A DNA stretch of 64,000 nt from Lysobacter soyae (GTDB lineage: Bacteria > Pseudomonadota > Gammaproteobacteria > Xanthomonadales > Xanthomonadaceae): positions 124,001-188,000 of the forward strand of contig NZ_CP080544.1 in the NCBI RefSeq assembly GCF_019551435.1, read 5' to 3'. Shown here piece after piece: positions 54,530-63,015 of the stretch (the first letter of the stretch is position 1; the number at the start of each line of letters is the position of its first letter). Below the pieces are notes generated by a model, which was not told where the DNA came from, did no database searches, and saw only the letters and a list, made by a program, of their open reading frames with translations. Made by a program: the position numbers and the translations under genes.

Positions 54530-55336
54530 TCAGAAGCCGTCGCCGTCGAGAATGCGGCCCACCGAGCCCAGAATCGACCCTTCGCCGACGTTCTTGCCGC
54601 CGCCTTGCGGGGCTGCCGCGAACATCCGGCCGGCCATGCGCGAGAACGGCAAGGATTGCAGCCAGACATGACCGGGCCCGGTGAGGGTGGCGAGGAACAT
54701 GCCTTCGCCGCCGAACATCATGCTCTTGATACCGCCAGCGGCACGGATGTCCATATTGACGCTCGGCTGCAGCGCGACCACGCAACCGGTATCCACATCC
54801 AAACGTTCGCCAGGAGCGAGTTGTTTTTCCACCAAGGTGCCGCCGGCGTGCACGAAAACCATGCCGTCGCCTTCGAGCCTTTGCATGATGAATCCTTCGC
54901 CGCCGAACAGGCCGGTGAGAATCTTGCGTTGCAAATGAATGCCGAGCGAGACACCGCGTGCGCCGGCGAGAAAACTGTCCTTCTGGCAAATCAGCGTGCC
55001 GCCGAAATCCGACAGCTTCAACGGAACGACCGTGCCCGGGTAGGGGGCGGCAAACGCCACATGCGCCTTGCCTTGTCCCGTGTGGGTAAACACCGTGGTG
55101 AACAAGCTCTCACCGGTGACGAGGCGCTTGCCGGCAGAGAACAGCTTGCCCATCACGCCGCCGCCGCTGCTATCGCTGCCGTCGCCGAACACGGTGTCCA
55201 TTTGAACCGACGCGTCCTTGTACATCAAAGAGCCCGCTTCCGCGATGGCGCTCTCACCCGGGTCAAGTTCCACTTCGACGAAGGGCATGTCGTTGCCGAC
55301 AATCTTGTAATCGATCACATCGTTGGCGCGGCTCAT
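54530..55336 (-). CDS. AIM24/TIGR00266-family protein
   Basis: 268 residues from ATG 55336 (MSRANDVIDYKIVGNDMPFV). The protein is three repeats of a TRAP-like beta-sandwich: the segments VEVELDPGESAIAEAGSLMY, GKAHVAFAAPYPGTVVPLKL and GVSLGIHLQRKILTGLFGGE are characteristic. Homologues include the mitochondrial AIM24 protein; bacterial roles are unknown. The last part, KNVGEGSILGSVGRILDGDG, is Gly-rich and loosely conserved. A further upstream frame overlaps the rhomboid gene and is not used. A rhomboid protease is encoded 34 bases upstream. Confidence 0.88.
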   Translation of the reverse strand: MSRANDVIDYKIVGNDMPFVEVELDPGESAIAEAGSLMYKDASVQMDTVFGDGSDSSGGGVMGKLFSAGKRLVTGESLFTTVFTHTGQGKAHVAFAAPYPGTVVPLKLSDFGGTLICQKDSFLAGARGVSLGIHLQRKILTGLFGGEGFIMQRLEGDGMVFVHAGGTLVEKQLAPGERLDVDTGCVVALQPSVNMDIRAAGGIKSMMFGGEGMFLATLTGPGHVWLQSLPFSRMAGRMFAAAPQGGGKNVGEGSILGSVGRILDGDGF

Positions 55337-55370
55337 CGGACTTCCTCTAACAATTGGTTGGTGGTGAAAT

Positions 55371-56039
55371 TCAGGGTTCTGAGGAATCGCCCTGCTCGGC
55401 GTCCTCTTCAAGTTCCCAACTGTAAACGCGTCTTGGCGGCAACGGATCGGCCGTTCGTAATGCCAAGGCGCACAGCACACCCGCGACGGCGCCGCCCAGA
55501 TGCGACTGCCAGGAGACACCGGCCTCCTGCGGAAAAATCGTCATCATCATGCCGCCATAGACGAGAAACGCGATCATCGCCGCGGCGACTGCCGCGCGGT
55601 CACGGCGTAGCAACCCGAGCACAAAGACCAAGAACATCAGCCCGTGCGTGATGCCGCTGGCACCCAGATGGTGTTCACCCGGCGCGCCCAGCAACCAGGC
55701 ACCGACGCCCGAACCAAGCCACAGCCATGGCAAGGCGCGTACCGTTGCACGCGGGTACACACTGCCGGCCAGCGTACCCAGCAGCAACACCGCGATACTG
55801 TTGCTCAACACGTGGTTCCAACTGCCATGCAGCAGGGGCGCAAACACGATGCCGAGTAGCCCCTCCAGGCGCCAAGGCTGGACGGTGAACGGATGAATAT
55901 CGACGTTTGCCAGCAGGGCCTGCAGCGACAGCAGCAGCAAGGTGGCCAACGCACTCAAACGGAAGGCCCGCCGGATCCGAAAGCGGTCTTGCTGTTTCTG
56001 TAAGGCGGCGTCGGTCGGGGCGTGCGCGGGAATATGCAT
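55371..56039 (-). CDS. Rhomboid-family intramembrane serine protease
   Basis: 222 residues. About six membrane helices carry the rhomboid motifs: HGSWNHVLSNS in the N-terminal half, the catalytic Ser128 in HHLGASGITHG, and His180 in SWQSHLGGAVAG. It cleaves substrate helices inside the inner membrane. The N-terminal 25 residues are charged and cytosolic. It is probably cotranscribed with the AIM24-type gene downstream, but a functional link is unknown. Confidence 0.88.
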   Translation of the reverse strand: MHIPAHAPTDAALQKQQDRFRIRRAFRLSALATLLLLSLQALLANVDIHPFTVQPWRLEGLLGIVFAPLLHGSWNHVLSNSIAVLLLGTLAGSVYPRATVRALPWLWLGSGVGAWLLGAPGEHHLGASGITHGLMFLVFVLGLLRRDRAAVAAAMIAFLVYGGMMMTIFPQEAGVSWQSHLGGAVAGVLCALALRTADPLPPRRVYSWELEEDAEQGDSSEP

Positions 56040-56105
56040 GGATCAGAGATGGCGGTGGCCATCGCATAAAGCAAGCCGGCCGGCGCCACCGCTTACAATG
56101 CACGC

Positions 56106-57275
56106 ATGAACGAATTGATCCAGCGTGTCCGCCTGAAAAATGCTTGGAACTCCACCCATCCGTGGATTTTCCAACGCTTGGTTGAAAAACCCGCCCAACG
56201 CCCGAAACCGGGCAGCATCGTCGACGTCGAGGGTGTTGACGGCAAGTACATCGGCCAAGGCTTTTACAACGGACATTCGCGCATTGCCCTGCGCATCCTG
56301 AGCAACAATCCGGACGAGGTGATCGACCAAGCATGGTTCGAAGCCAAGATCGCCGAGGCGGTCGCGATGCGCCGCGAGATCTTGAAACTCGACGACATCA
56401 GCAATGCATGGCGGGTGTTCCATAGCGAAGGCGACGGCATCAGTGGTTTGGTGATCGACCGCTACGACGATCTGATCGTGGTCGGATTCTTCAGTGCCGG
56501 TGCCTGGCGCCACCGCGAGTGGATCTTCAATGCCTTGCGCAACCTCTTCCCGGGCTGCCGCTTCCACAGCTTCGCCGACGAGCACGTGCAAAAGCAGGAA
56601 AGCTTCGACTATCGCGACACCCAAGGCACCGAGCCGGCACTGATCACCGAGTACGGCATCAAGTTCCAGGCGGATCCTGCCGGCGCGCACAAGACCGGCT
56701 TCTTTGCCGACCAACGCGAAAACCGCGAATGGCTGTCGCATCTGTGCGCCGGCAAACGCGTGCTCGATCTGTGCTGCAACACCGGCGGCTTCGGTGTGTA
56801 TGCGGCGGTGCGCGGCGCCAGTGAAGTGGTGGGCATCGACATCGACCCAGCTGTGTTGGATATTGCCCGCAACAACGCGCGCTTGAACGGGGTGAAGCCG
56901 CGCTATATCCAAGCCGATATTTTTCCCTGGTTGCGTGATGCGGCCGCCAATGGCGAGCAGTTCGACGTGGTTGTGCTCGACCCGGCAAAGATGACCCGCG
57001 ATCGCGAGCAAGTCATCAGCGCACTGAAGAAATATCTCGACATGAACAAGCTTGCCTTGGGTGTGGTGAAGCCCGGCGGCTTGTTCGCCACGTTCTCGTG
57101 CACCGGCTTGGTCAGCGAAGACCAGTTCCTCGATATGCTGCGTCGTGCGGCGTTTTATGCCGGGCGCACCGTCCAGGTGTTGAAGGTGTCGGGGGCGGGT
57201 TCCGACCATCCCTTCCTCGCCCAAGTGCAAGAATCGCGCTATTTGAAAGCGGTATTCTGCCGCGTTCTCGACTGA
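56106..57275 (+). CDS. RlmI-like class I SAM-dependent rRNA (cytosine-5) methyltransferase
   Basis: 389 residues. An N-terminal PUA RNA-binding domain (about 1-75) is followed by the RlmI-specific linker and a Rossmann methyltransferase. SAM-binding CNTGGFGVYAA is near residue 224 and the catalytic Cys in FATFSCTGLVSEDQF near 340. RlmI methylates C1962 of 23S rRNA. The usual DPPxF motif here reads LDPAKMTRDRE, so one of the prolines is replaced. It is separated by 66 bases from the divergent rhomboid gene. Confidence 0.85.
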   Translation: MNELIQRVRLKNAWNSTHPWIFQRLVEKPAQRPKPGSIVDVEGVDGKYIGQGFYNGHSRIALRILSNNPDEVIDQAWFEAKIAEAVAMRREILKLDDISNAWRVFHSEGDGISGLVIDRYDDLIVVGFFSAGAWRHREWIFNALRNLFPGCRFHSFADEHVQKQESFDYRDTQGTEPALITEYGIKFQADPAGAHKTGFFADQRENREWLSHLCAGKRVLDLCCNTGGFGVYAAVRGASEVVGIDIDPAVLDIARNNARLNGVKPRYIQADIFPWLRDAAANGEQFDVVVLDPAKMTRDREQVISALKKYLDMNKLALGVVKPGGLFATFSCTGLVSEDQFLDMLRRAAFYAGRTVQVLKVSGAGSDHPFLAQVQESRYLKAVFCRVLD

Positions 57276-57286
57276 GAAACCGGATC

Positions 57287-57994
57287 ATGGCCAAGCTTGC
57301 GAAGTCCCATCACGAAGCGCATCGCATTGACCGGATCGGCTGGCTGCGCGCCGCCGTTCTCGGCGCGAACGACGGTTTGATTTCGACGAGTTCTTTGCTT
57401 ATGGGTGTGGCCTCGGCCGACGCACAACCCGCCACCGTGATGTTGACGGGGCTTGCAGCCTTGGTGGCTGGGGCGCTGTCGATGGCGGCTGGCGAGTATG
57501 TCTCGGTCAGTTCGCAAGCAGATACGGAAGCGGCTGACATTGCCAAAGAAAAGCAAGAATTGGTTGAAATGCCCGAAGCGGAATTGAAAGAGTTGATCTT
57601 CATTTACCAGCGTCGTGGCTTGAGCAAAGAATTGGCTACCCAAGTGGCCGAAGCCATGACGGCACATGATGCGCTTGGCGCGCATTTGCGTGACGAGCTA
57701 GGGATCAGTGAAGTGCATGCGGCAAAGCCTGTACAAGCCGCTTTGTCTTCTGCTGCCGCGTTTGCCGTGGGTGCGCTACCACCGCTGTTCTTGGTGTGGG
57801 TGGTGAAGGGCGCACAACTACCCGTCTATTTGGCGGGCGTCACGTTGGTGTTGTTGGCGGCCCTCGGTGCAATTGCCGGCAACCTCGGCGGTGCTTCGGC
57901 GGTGAAGGGCGCTACGCGCGTGATGGTGTGGGGTTCGCTCGCGATGGCGGCCACATGGGCCATCGGCCGTCTGTTCGGAGTTTCTGCGGTCTGA
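57287..57994 (+). CDS. VIT/CCC1-family divalent metal transporter
   Basis: 235 residues from the ATG at 57287, 12 bases after the preceding methyltransferase stop; the longer frame from 57098 runs inside that gene. Helices include VLGANDGLISTSSLLMGVAS, VMLTGLAALVAGALSMAAGE and a C-terminal block of two or three. The Glu-rich segment DIAKEKQELVEMPEAELKEL matches the metal-binding domain of VIT1, which moves iron or manganese. Substrate cannot be fixed from sequence. Confidence 0.9.
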   Translation: MAKLAKSHHEAHRIDRIGWLRAAVLGANDGLISTSSLLMGVASADAQPATVMLTGLAALVAGALSMAAGEYVSVSSQADTEAADIAKEKQELVEMPEAELKELIFIYQRRGLSKELATQVAEAMTAHDALGAHLRDELGISEVHAAKPVQAALSSAAAFAVGALPPLFLVWVVKGAQLPVYLAGVTLVLLAALGAIAGNLGGASAVKGATRVMVWGSLAMAATWAIGRLFGVSAV

Positions 57995-58004
57995 GAATTC
58001 GGGT

Positions 58005-59723
58005 TTAAACCGATTGGCGCAGCAAGGCGTGGACGCGGATTCCGGGTTCGAGATTGCGCAAGCGCAGGACGCCGCCCATGGCGACCATCCGGTCTTCGAG
58101 ACCTCTCAGACCATGGTTGTGTGTCATCTGTTCGACGCGGCCGATGCCGTCGTCGTCGACGGTCACCAGCAAGCACAATTCTGTATGCCGCGCTTCCAGC
58201 CGCAAACGCACACGGCAGCTGCTGGCCCGCGCGTGACGAATGGTATTGGTGACCGCACCCTGCACCACGCGATAGGCGGCCACGCGGGTGGCGTCTTCCA
58301 GTTGCAGCCAGAGACGCCCGTCGCCCGCCAGTTCGACGTGGTAATCCAGACCGGCGCGCTCTGCCAAGTCGCGCAGCGCGCCGTTTTCAATCGCTCCATA
58401 CAGGCCCAATTCGTCAAGCGCGGCAGGCCGCAAACTTTCCAAAGTGGAGGTCAAATGCTTGCGCAGCGCTTTGGCGGTGTCCGCCAAAGCAATGACGTAG
58501 GCTTGGCCGCCGGTTGCTTGCAAGAGCGGTGAAACCTGCTGCAACTGTGTTGCCAAAGCCACCAGGGTCTGACCGAACTCGTCATGCAACTCTGAAGCCA
58601 AACGTCTGCGTTCGCGTTCTTCAGACTGGACAGTTCGGGTGGCGCTGCTTTGCAGGCGGCGTGCCAAATCGATCAAGTCGTCGCGCATGCGCAGCAGATC
58701 TGTATTCTTTTTCCGCAGCTCTTCCAATGCCGAGCCGAACATCAAGGCCACCGCGCCGACGATGGCAATGAACAACTGCACCCAGATCGGGTTGCGTGAG
58801 AAACCGCCCAAATGCTCTTCGATCGCGACCGCGCAGCTGGTTGCAAAGGCGGAGATCGCCGCACCCCGCCAGCCATGCTTCACGGCAAACACGATCACCG
58901 CCACCATCAACAGCAAACGCAGCAGTTCGGCCAACGACAAACCCTTTGCTGCCAAAGACAAGCCGACGTACAGTGTCATTATCGGCAGCAGCGAAAAAGC
59001 CGCATGGCGAAGAATCATGCCGTTGCCTTGCAGTGTTTTGCGTTGAAGCCACCAAAGCACCAAGGGCACCGAGACCATCAGGCCGACAAAGCCGCCCATT
59101 AAATGCGAGATGTAAAACTCGCCCAAGCGCGCCCAATCATCTGCATTGCCCAAAGCGGAATAGAAACCGCGGATGTAACCGCGCACGTCCCCGATACGAC
59201 CTTCATACAGGACGTAAATCACATCTTTGAACGCTGGAACCGCGAAATTCGCCATGGCGGCAACGTGCAGCCAGGCCAAGGTGCGCGCACTGACCGCATC
59301 GCGCGCCCGGATCCCGGCGCGCAACATCAGCCAAGGCCCGATAAGATTGGTAAACGGGTGGACGAAACTCCCCAAAAACAGCTGCACGGGGCCGGGGGAG
59401 AAACCGAGAAAGGCGTTGTCACCATCACCCGTGGCGTGGCTTATCAACATGCCGTACATCAGGGATGTGGCGATTTGAGTCAGAACCAAGGCCCACCAGT
59501 GACGTTTGGGCAACATCCAGATGGCCATGAACGGCACCCAAGCCCCGATCCCCCAATGCGTAAAGCCGACCAGCTGAAACAGGAGAATGCCCGCGGCAAC
59601 GGCGAGACACAATGTGGGCAATCGCGCTGCCTTCGGCAAAGCGCGAAACATTGAGGGAAAAGGGTCGTCGGCGGGTGCCGTACGCGGGCGGGTCGGCACG
59701 TTGATCCATTCCAAATCAGCCAC
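58005..59723 (-). CDS. MASE1-type membrane sensor histidine kinase
   Basis: 572 residues. A MASE1-like sensor of about eight helices occupies residues 35-335 (LPTLCLAVAAGILLFQLVGF, WVPFMAIWMLPKRHWWALVL, LYVGLSLAAKGLSLAELLRL). A short coiled region follows, then HisKA_3 with the His in RRRLASELHDEFGQTLVAL (near residue 378) and a HATPase (DDDGIGRVEQMTHNHGLRGL). No response regulator gene is adjacent, so its partner is elsewhere. It converges with the VIT gene with about ten bases between stops. Confidence 0.9.
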   Translation of the reverse strand: MADLEWINVPTRPRTAPADDPFPSMFRALPKAARLPTLCLAVAAGILLFQLVGFTHWGIGAWVPFMAIWMLPKRHWWALVLTQIATSLMYGMLISHATGDGDNAFLGFSPGPVQLFLGSFVHPFTNLIGPWLMLRAGIRARDAVSARTLAWLHVAAMANFAVPAFKDVIYVLYEGRIGDVRGYIRGFYSALGNADDWARLGEFYISHLMGGFVGLMVSVPLVLWWLQRKTLQGNGMILRHAAFSLLPIMTLYVGLSLAAKGLSLAELLRLLLMVAVIVFAVKHGWRGAAISAFATSCAVAIEEHLGGFSRNPIWVQLFIAIVGAVALMFGSALEELRKKNTDLLRMRDDLIDLARRLQSSATRTVQSEERERRRLASELHDEFGQTLVALATQLQQVSPLLQATGGQAYVIALADTAKALRKHLTSTLESLRPAALDELGLYGAIENGALRDLAERAGLDYHVELAGDGRLWLQLEDATRVAAYRVVQGAVTNTIRHARASSCRVRLRLEARHTELCLLVTVDDDGIGRVEQMTHNHGLRGLEDRMVAMGGVLRLRNLEPGIRVHALLRQSV

Positions 59724-59915
59724 TCCAAGACAGAATAATCAAAGCCGACCCAGGCCGTTCGGAATTTCGCGAATCCCGTGAATCGCTGGGGCGCGGTCAA
59801 GGCGATGATTCGTTGGGTGTTGGCAGCGTCGAGTTCCTTGAGTGCAAATACGGTCGGCCCCATGGTGCGGTCATCCGCGCCCGGTAAAGGTGTGCTTGCC
59901 GATCGGGCACTCCGG
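59724..59915. other. Intergenic stretch with coding-like frame, no assigned gene
   Basis: 192 bases upstream of the MASE1 kinase. On the minus strand an open frame from ATG 59863 reads MGPTVFALKELDAANTQRI onward and enters the kinase gene in a different frame. It looks more coding-like than random in its first 45 codons but has no recognised domain, no good RBS and no stop before the kinase start. It may be a remnant; otherwise I see only a promoter region. Confidence 0.4.
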
Positions 59916-60224
59916 TCAGGCGAATAGATAGGCGAAGAGCTGGCTGAGTGCGCCCACGGCGAGTTCGACCCACACCAATACCACTATCACGAGAATACCC
60001 AAACCGGCGAGCCAACGTTGTGCAGGCGTCTTCAGGCGTCGGCTGATGAGTTCGTAAGCGAGACCGGCCGCAAACAACAAGGCGCCCATGATGACGAAAT
60101 CCATCGGGCTCCAATGCCAACCTTCACCGGGCGCTTTGGCGCGATCGACGAGCGTCATCACCATCGGAATCATCAAGAGCAATCCCGTGCCGAGCGCGGG
60201 GCGGGTCAACAGTTGCTTGGTCAT
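59916..60224 (-). CDS. Small membrane protein, unknown function
   Basis: 102 residues from ATG 60224. Three hydrophobic helices (LLTRPALGTGLLLMIPMVMT, FVIMGALLFAAGLAYELI and LAGLGILVIVVLVWVELAVG) are separated by short polar loops. Layout resembles many small inner-membrane proteins of the DUF4345/DUF2975 style, but I cannot assign it. The upstream codons MLAPLKTRRRR are possible too, but the ATG at 60224 has a better context. Confidence 0.6.
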   Translation of the reverse strand: MTKQLLTRPALGTGLLLMIPMVMTLVDRAKAPGEGWHWSPMDFVIMGALLFAAGLAYELISRRLKTPAQRWLAGLGILVIVVLVWVELAVGALSQLFAYLFA

Positions 60225-60294
60225 GCGTCGTCTCCGTGTCTTCAGTGGCGCCAGCATCCGCTCCGAATGTGTGGCGAATATGAAGTGACGACGA

Positions 60295-60654
60295 TCAGTG
60301 AATCTCGTCCGAGGTCACGGCGCAGCCCCAATTCACCCCGCTGATTGCGGGATAGTCACAGAGCGCATCAATCCGTTGGCGATACATCGCTTCGATACAC
60401 GCGGCCGTCTTGCAGGTATCACGCTTCTTCAGCCAAAGGCGCTGGCTGGATTTGATTTCGCGCCGCGCCTCCTCGCCGATGTTCGTCGCCAGGGCGCCGT
60501 CGTAATTTTTCTTCAATGCGTCATCGAGTCTGCCAAGCGTCGGGTTGGCACAAATTTCCTTCTCGACCAACGTGGCGGCTTTCTTGCAATTGAAAGAAGC
60601 CGCTGTGGCGGCGCCGCTACCGAGCAACAGGGCGAGCACGATCAAATGTTTCAT
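60295..60654 (-). CDS. LprI/DUF1311-like secreted Cys-rich protein
   Basis: 119 residues. Signal peptide (LIVLALLLGSGAATA) and a mature domain with six Cys: FNCKKAATLVEKEICANP, DTCKTAACIEAMY and ALCDYP, then NWGCAV. The C-x(n)-EKEICANPxLGRLDxAL pattern and the IKSSQRLWLKKRDTC segment are characteristic of the LprI-type family, some members of which inhibit lysozyme. It lies nine bases upstream of the next gene on the same strand with no gap for a promoter, so they may be coexpressed. Confidence 0.82.
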   Translation of the reverse strand: MKHLIVLALLLGSGAATAASFNCKKAATLVEKEICANPTLGRLDDALKKNYDGALATNIGEEARREIKSSQRLWLKKRDTCKTAACIEAMYRQRIDALCDYPAISGVNWGCAVTSDEIH

Positions 60655-60663
60655 GAGACTTCC

Positions 60664-60996
60664 TTACTTGCAACGATTGACGGGTGACCACTGCACTTCG
60701 GAGGGCAGGTTCCAGTAGACATCGACCACCGTTCCGGCGGCATCGGTCATGACGCCGAGATACTTGGCCAGCGGATCCCATTCAACAACCCAGGTGGTGA
60801 TGCGGGCGGTGCCAAGAACGCCGTCGCGGCTCGGGGTGCCGAGTCGGGCTTCGAGTTCCGCGATATTGGTTTTGCAGAGCTTCACGTCGCGGGCAACGTC
60901 CGCGCCATGAGCGATGACATGTTCGCCATTGTCTTCGGGAAGCGTTGCGCACCCGGTCAATGCCAACAGTGCGGGGAGACAAAAAGGGATTCGCAC
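60664..60996 (-). CDS. Small putative lipoprotein (OB/SmpA-like), unknown function
   Basis: 110 residues from a GTG at 60996, chosen because a near-perfect AAGGAGAG lies just upstream. Signal peptide RIPFCLPALLALTGC ends in a lipobox (LTGC). The mature part has CKTNIAELEARLGTPSRDGV and TTWVVEWDPLAKYLGVMTDA, echoing small SmpA/BamE-like outer-membrane lipoproteins, but the match is loose. Longer frames reading into the neighbouring TspO gene were rejected. It precedes the LprI-like gene by nine bases. Confidence 0.7.
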   Translation of the reverse strand: MRIPFCLPALLALTGCATLPEDNGEHVIAHGADVARDVKLCKTNIAELEARLGTPSRDGVLGTARITTWVVEWDPLAKYLGVMTDAAGTVVDVYWNLPSEVQWSPVNRCK

Positions 60997-61010
60997 GGGT
61001 CTCTCCTTGA

Positions 61011-61478
61011 TCAACCGAGAACGTTCGGATTCAACTGCCATACCGCGTAGTTGAGCGCGGAAGCAAACAACACCCAACACAAATAGGGGACGAGCAAGAT
61101 GCCGGCGAGCGGACGCACCTTCCAGAATGACCGCATTGTCGCGACGATCAACAGCGCAAGCAAAATGATGTCGGCCATTGCCAGCGCGCCGCGATGCCAA
61201 GCGAAAAAGAGCCAGCTCCACAACGCATTCACGGCAAGCTGTACGAGAAACAGCGTCAGCGCGGAGCGGTGCTTGGCCACACCGCCTTCTCGCCAAACCA
61301 ACCAAGCGGACACGCCCATGAGTGCATACAAAACCGTCCACACCGGTCCGAACACCGCTGAGGGCGGCGCCCAATCCGGCTGCACCAGTTGTCCGTAGAA
61401 CGACGCCGCCCGAACCGAGGCGATCGCGCCGATGGCCGAGGCGGAAAAAGTGATGGCCAGCCACACCAGCAAAGCCAT
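61011..61478 (-). CDS. tspO: TspO/MBR family tryptophan-rich sensory protein
   Basis: 155 residues from ATG 61478, where AAAGGAAAG gives a good RBS; longer starts at 61508 and 61544 lack one. Five membrane helices with the family's W-rich motifs: LVQPDWAPPSAVFGPVWTVL, NALWSWLFFAWHRG and SALNYAVWQLNP. TspO binds porphyrins and steroids and influences stress and pigment metabolism in bacteria. It sits 14 bases before the small lipoprotein gene on the same strand. Confidence 0.92.
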   Translation of the reverse strand: MALLVWLAITFSASAIGAIASVRAASFYGQLVQPDWAPPSAVFGPVWTVLYALMGVSAWLVWREGGVAKHRSALTLFLVQLAVNALWSWLFFAWHRGALAMADIILLALLIVATMRSFWKVRPLAGILLVPYLCWVLFASALNYAVWQLNPNVLG

Positions 61479-61643
61479 CGCTTGCTTTCCTTTCGATGCC
61501 GCTTGCATATAAACGGTCCTTAGCATAATGAGATACCCCGGCATTGTGTCATCGCGCTTGCCAAACCCGTGTGCAAGTTTTCACGCGCCCGGCTGTGGCG
61601 GGGGTCGCATCCAGTGAGACGGAAGCCGTCTTAAACTGTGGGC

Positions 61644-63008
61644 ATGTCTAATGAAATGCTCTTGTGGATCGTGTTGCTGGCCGTCGCGGTGGCCATCGTG
61701 TGTTTGATCCTGTTGTTGTTGCGCAAACCCGATGCGGCGATGGCGCGCTTGCGCGATCAGCTGGAAGCGGCGCTTCGCGATGAACAACGGGGCGGCCGCG
61801 GAGAGTTGCGTGATTCGCTCGAGGCGCTAGGGCGCGGGCAATCGCAACACCACGCCGGACTCGATCAAAAGGTCAACGCGCTCACCGAGCGTACCGATCG
61901 TCGCTTGGATGAATTCCGTCTGTCGCTGGCGGAGGAAGCCCACAAGACGCGCGCTGCGGCGCTGGAACAACAGAAAGTGTTTGCCGACAGCCTCGGTCAG
62001 CGCTTGTCGGAGTTGACCCAGGGCAACGAACAGCGCATGGGCGAGTTGCGGCATTCATTGGAAACGCAACTCAAGGCCCTCCAGGCCGACAACGCGCAGA
62101 AGCTCGAGAAGATGCGCGAGACCGTGGATGAAAAACTGCAATCCACCTTGGAGACACGTTTCAACGCCTCATTCGGCATGATTTCCGAGCGCTTGGAATC
62201 GGTGCAACGCGGCCTGGGCGAAATGCAACAACTGGCCTCCGATGTCGGAAGTTTGCAGCGCGTCCTCACCAACGTGAAGCAGCGCGGTACCTTTGGTGAA
62301 ACCCAATTGGGCGCCCTGCTCGAAGATGTGTTGACGATGGATCAGTACGCGGCCAACGTGGCCACCCTGCCCGGTTCGGCAGAGCGCGTGGAGTTTGCGA
62401 TCCGTATGCCCGGCCCCAAAGACAGCGGTCAAATCTGGCTGCCGATCGATGCCAAATTCCCGCGCGAAGATTACGAACGCCTGGTGGAAGCGCAAGAAAA
62501 AGCCGATGTCGACGGCGCGCACGCCGCGGGTGCCGCGTTGGAACGCCGATTGCGCGACGAAGCGAAGAAAATCCGTGAAAAGTACGTCGGGCCGCCACAC
62601 ACCACGGATTTTGCGTTGCTCTTCCTGCCCACCGAGGGGCTGTATGCGGAAGCCATCCGGCGTCCCGGTTTGTTCGAAGACATCCAACGCACGCATCGCA
62701 TCACCTTGGTCGGACCGACCACCTTGCTGGCGGTCTTGAACGCGTTGCAAATGGGCTTCAGAACCTTGGCCATCGAAAAGCGCTCGAGCGAAGTCTGGCA
62801 AACGTTGGGTCAGGTCAAAACCGAGTTCGGGAAATTCGGTGCCACCCTCGATGCCGTCAAAAAGAAGCTGACCGAGGCCAGCAACAAGATCGACGAAACC
62901 GGCGTGCGTTCACGCGTGCTCGAACGCAAGTTGCGCGACGTCGAGGCATTGCCGTATCCAGAGGACGCGGCCGAACTGCAGTTGCCGGCAGCCGACGACG
63001 ACGCGTGA
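61644..63008 (+). CDS. rmuC: RmuC family DNA recombination protein
   Basis: 454 residues. An N-terminal membrane helix (LLWIVLLAVAVAIVCLILLLL) is followed by a long coiled coil (about 40-190, for example LRDSLEALGRGQSQHHAGL) and the nuclease-like RmuC core from about residue 215 (GTFGETQLGALLEDVLTMDQY, IWLPIDAKFPREDYERL, DFALLFLPTEGLYAEA). RmuC limits chromosomal inversion and rearrangement. The start ATG 61644 is preferred to the in-frame GTG two codons before. Confidence 0.94.
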   Translation: MSNEMLLWIVLLAVAVAIVCLILLLLRKPDAAMARLRDQLEAALRDEQRGGRGELRDSLEALGRGQSQHHAGLDQKVNALTERTDRRLDEFRLSLAEEAHKTRAAALEQQKVFADSLGQRLSELTQGNEQRMGELRHSLETQLKALQADNAQKLEKMRETVDEKLQSTLETRFNASFGMISERLESVQRGLGEMQQLASDVGSLQRVLTNVKQRGTFGETQLGALLEDVLTMDQYAANVATLPGSAERVEFAIRMPGPKDSGQIWLPIDAKFPREDYERLVEAQEKADVDGAHAAGAALERRLRDEAKKIREKYVGPPHTTDFALLFLPTEGLYAEAIRRPGLFEDIQRTHRITLVGPTTLLAVLNALQMGFRTLAIEKRSSEVWQTLGQVKTEFGKFGATLDAVKKKLTEASNKIDETGVRSRVLERKLRDVEALPYPEDAAELQLPAADDDA

Positions 63009-63015
63009 AATATTC

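Noticed and set aside
59480-59863. 127-residue minus-strand frame overlapping the MASE1 kinase start
   Set aside because: Its C-terminal half runs within the kinase gene in another frame and degenerates. Only the N-terminal stretch is mentioned as a possible remnant.
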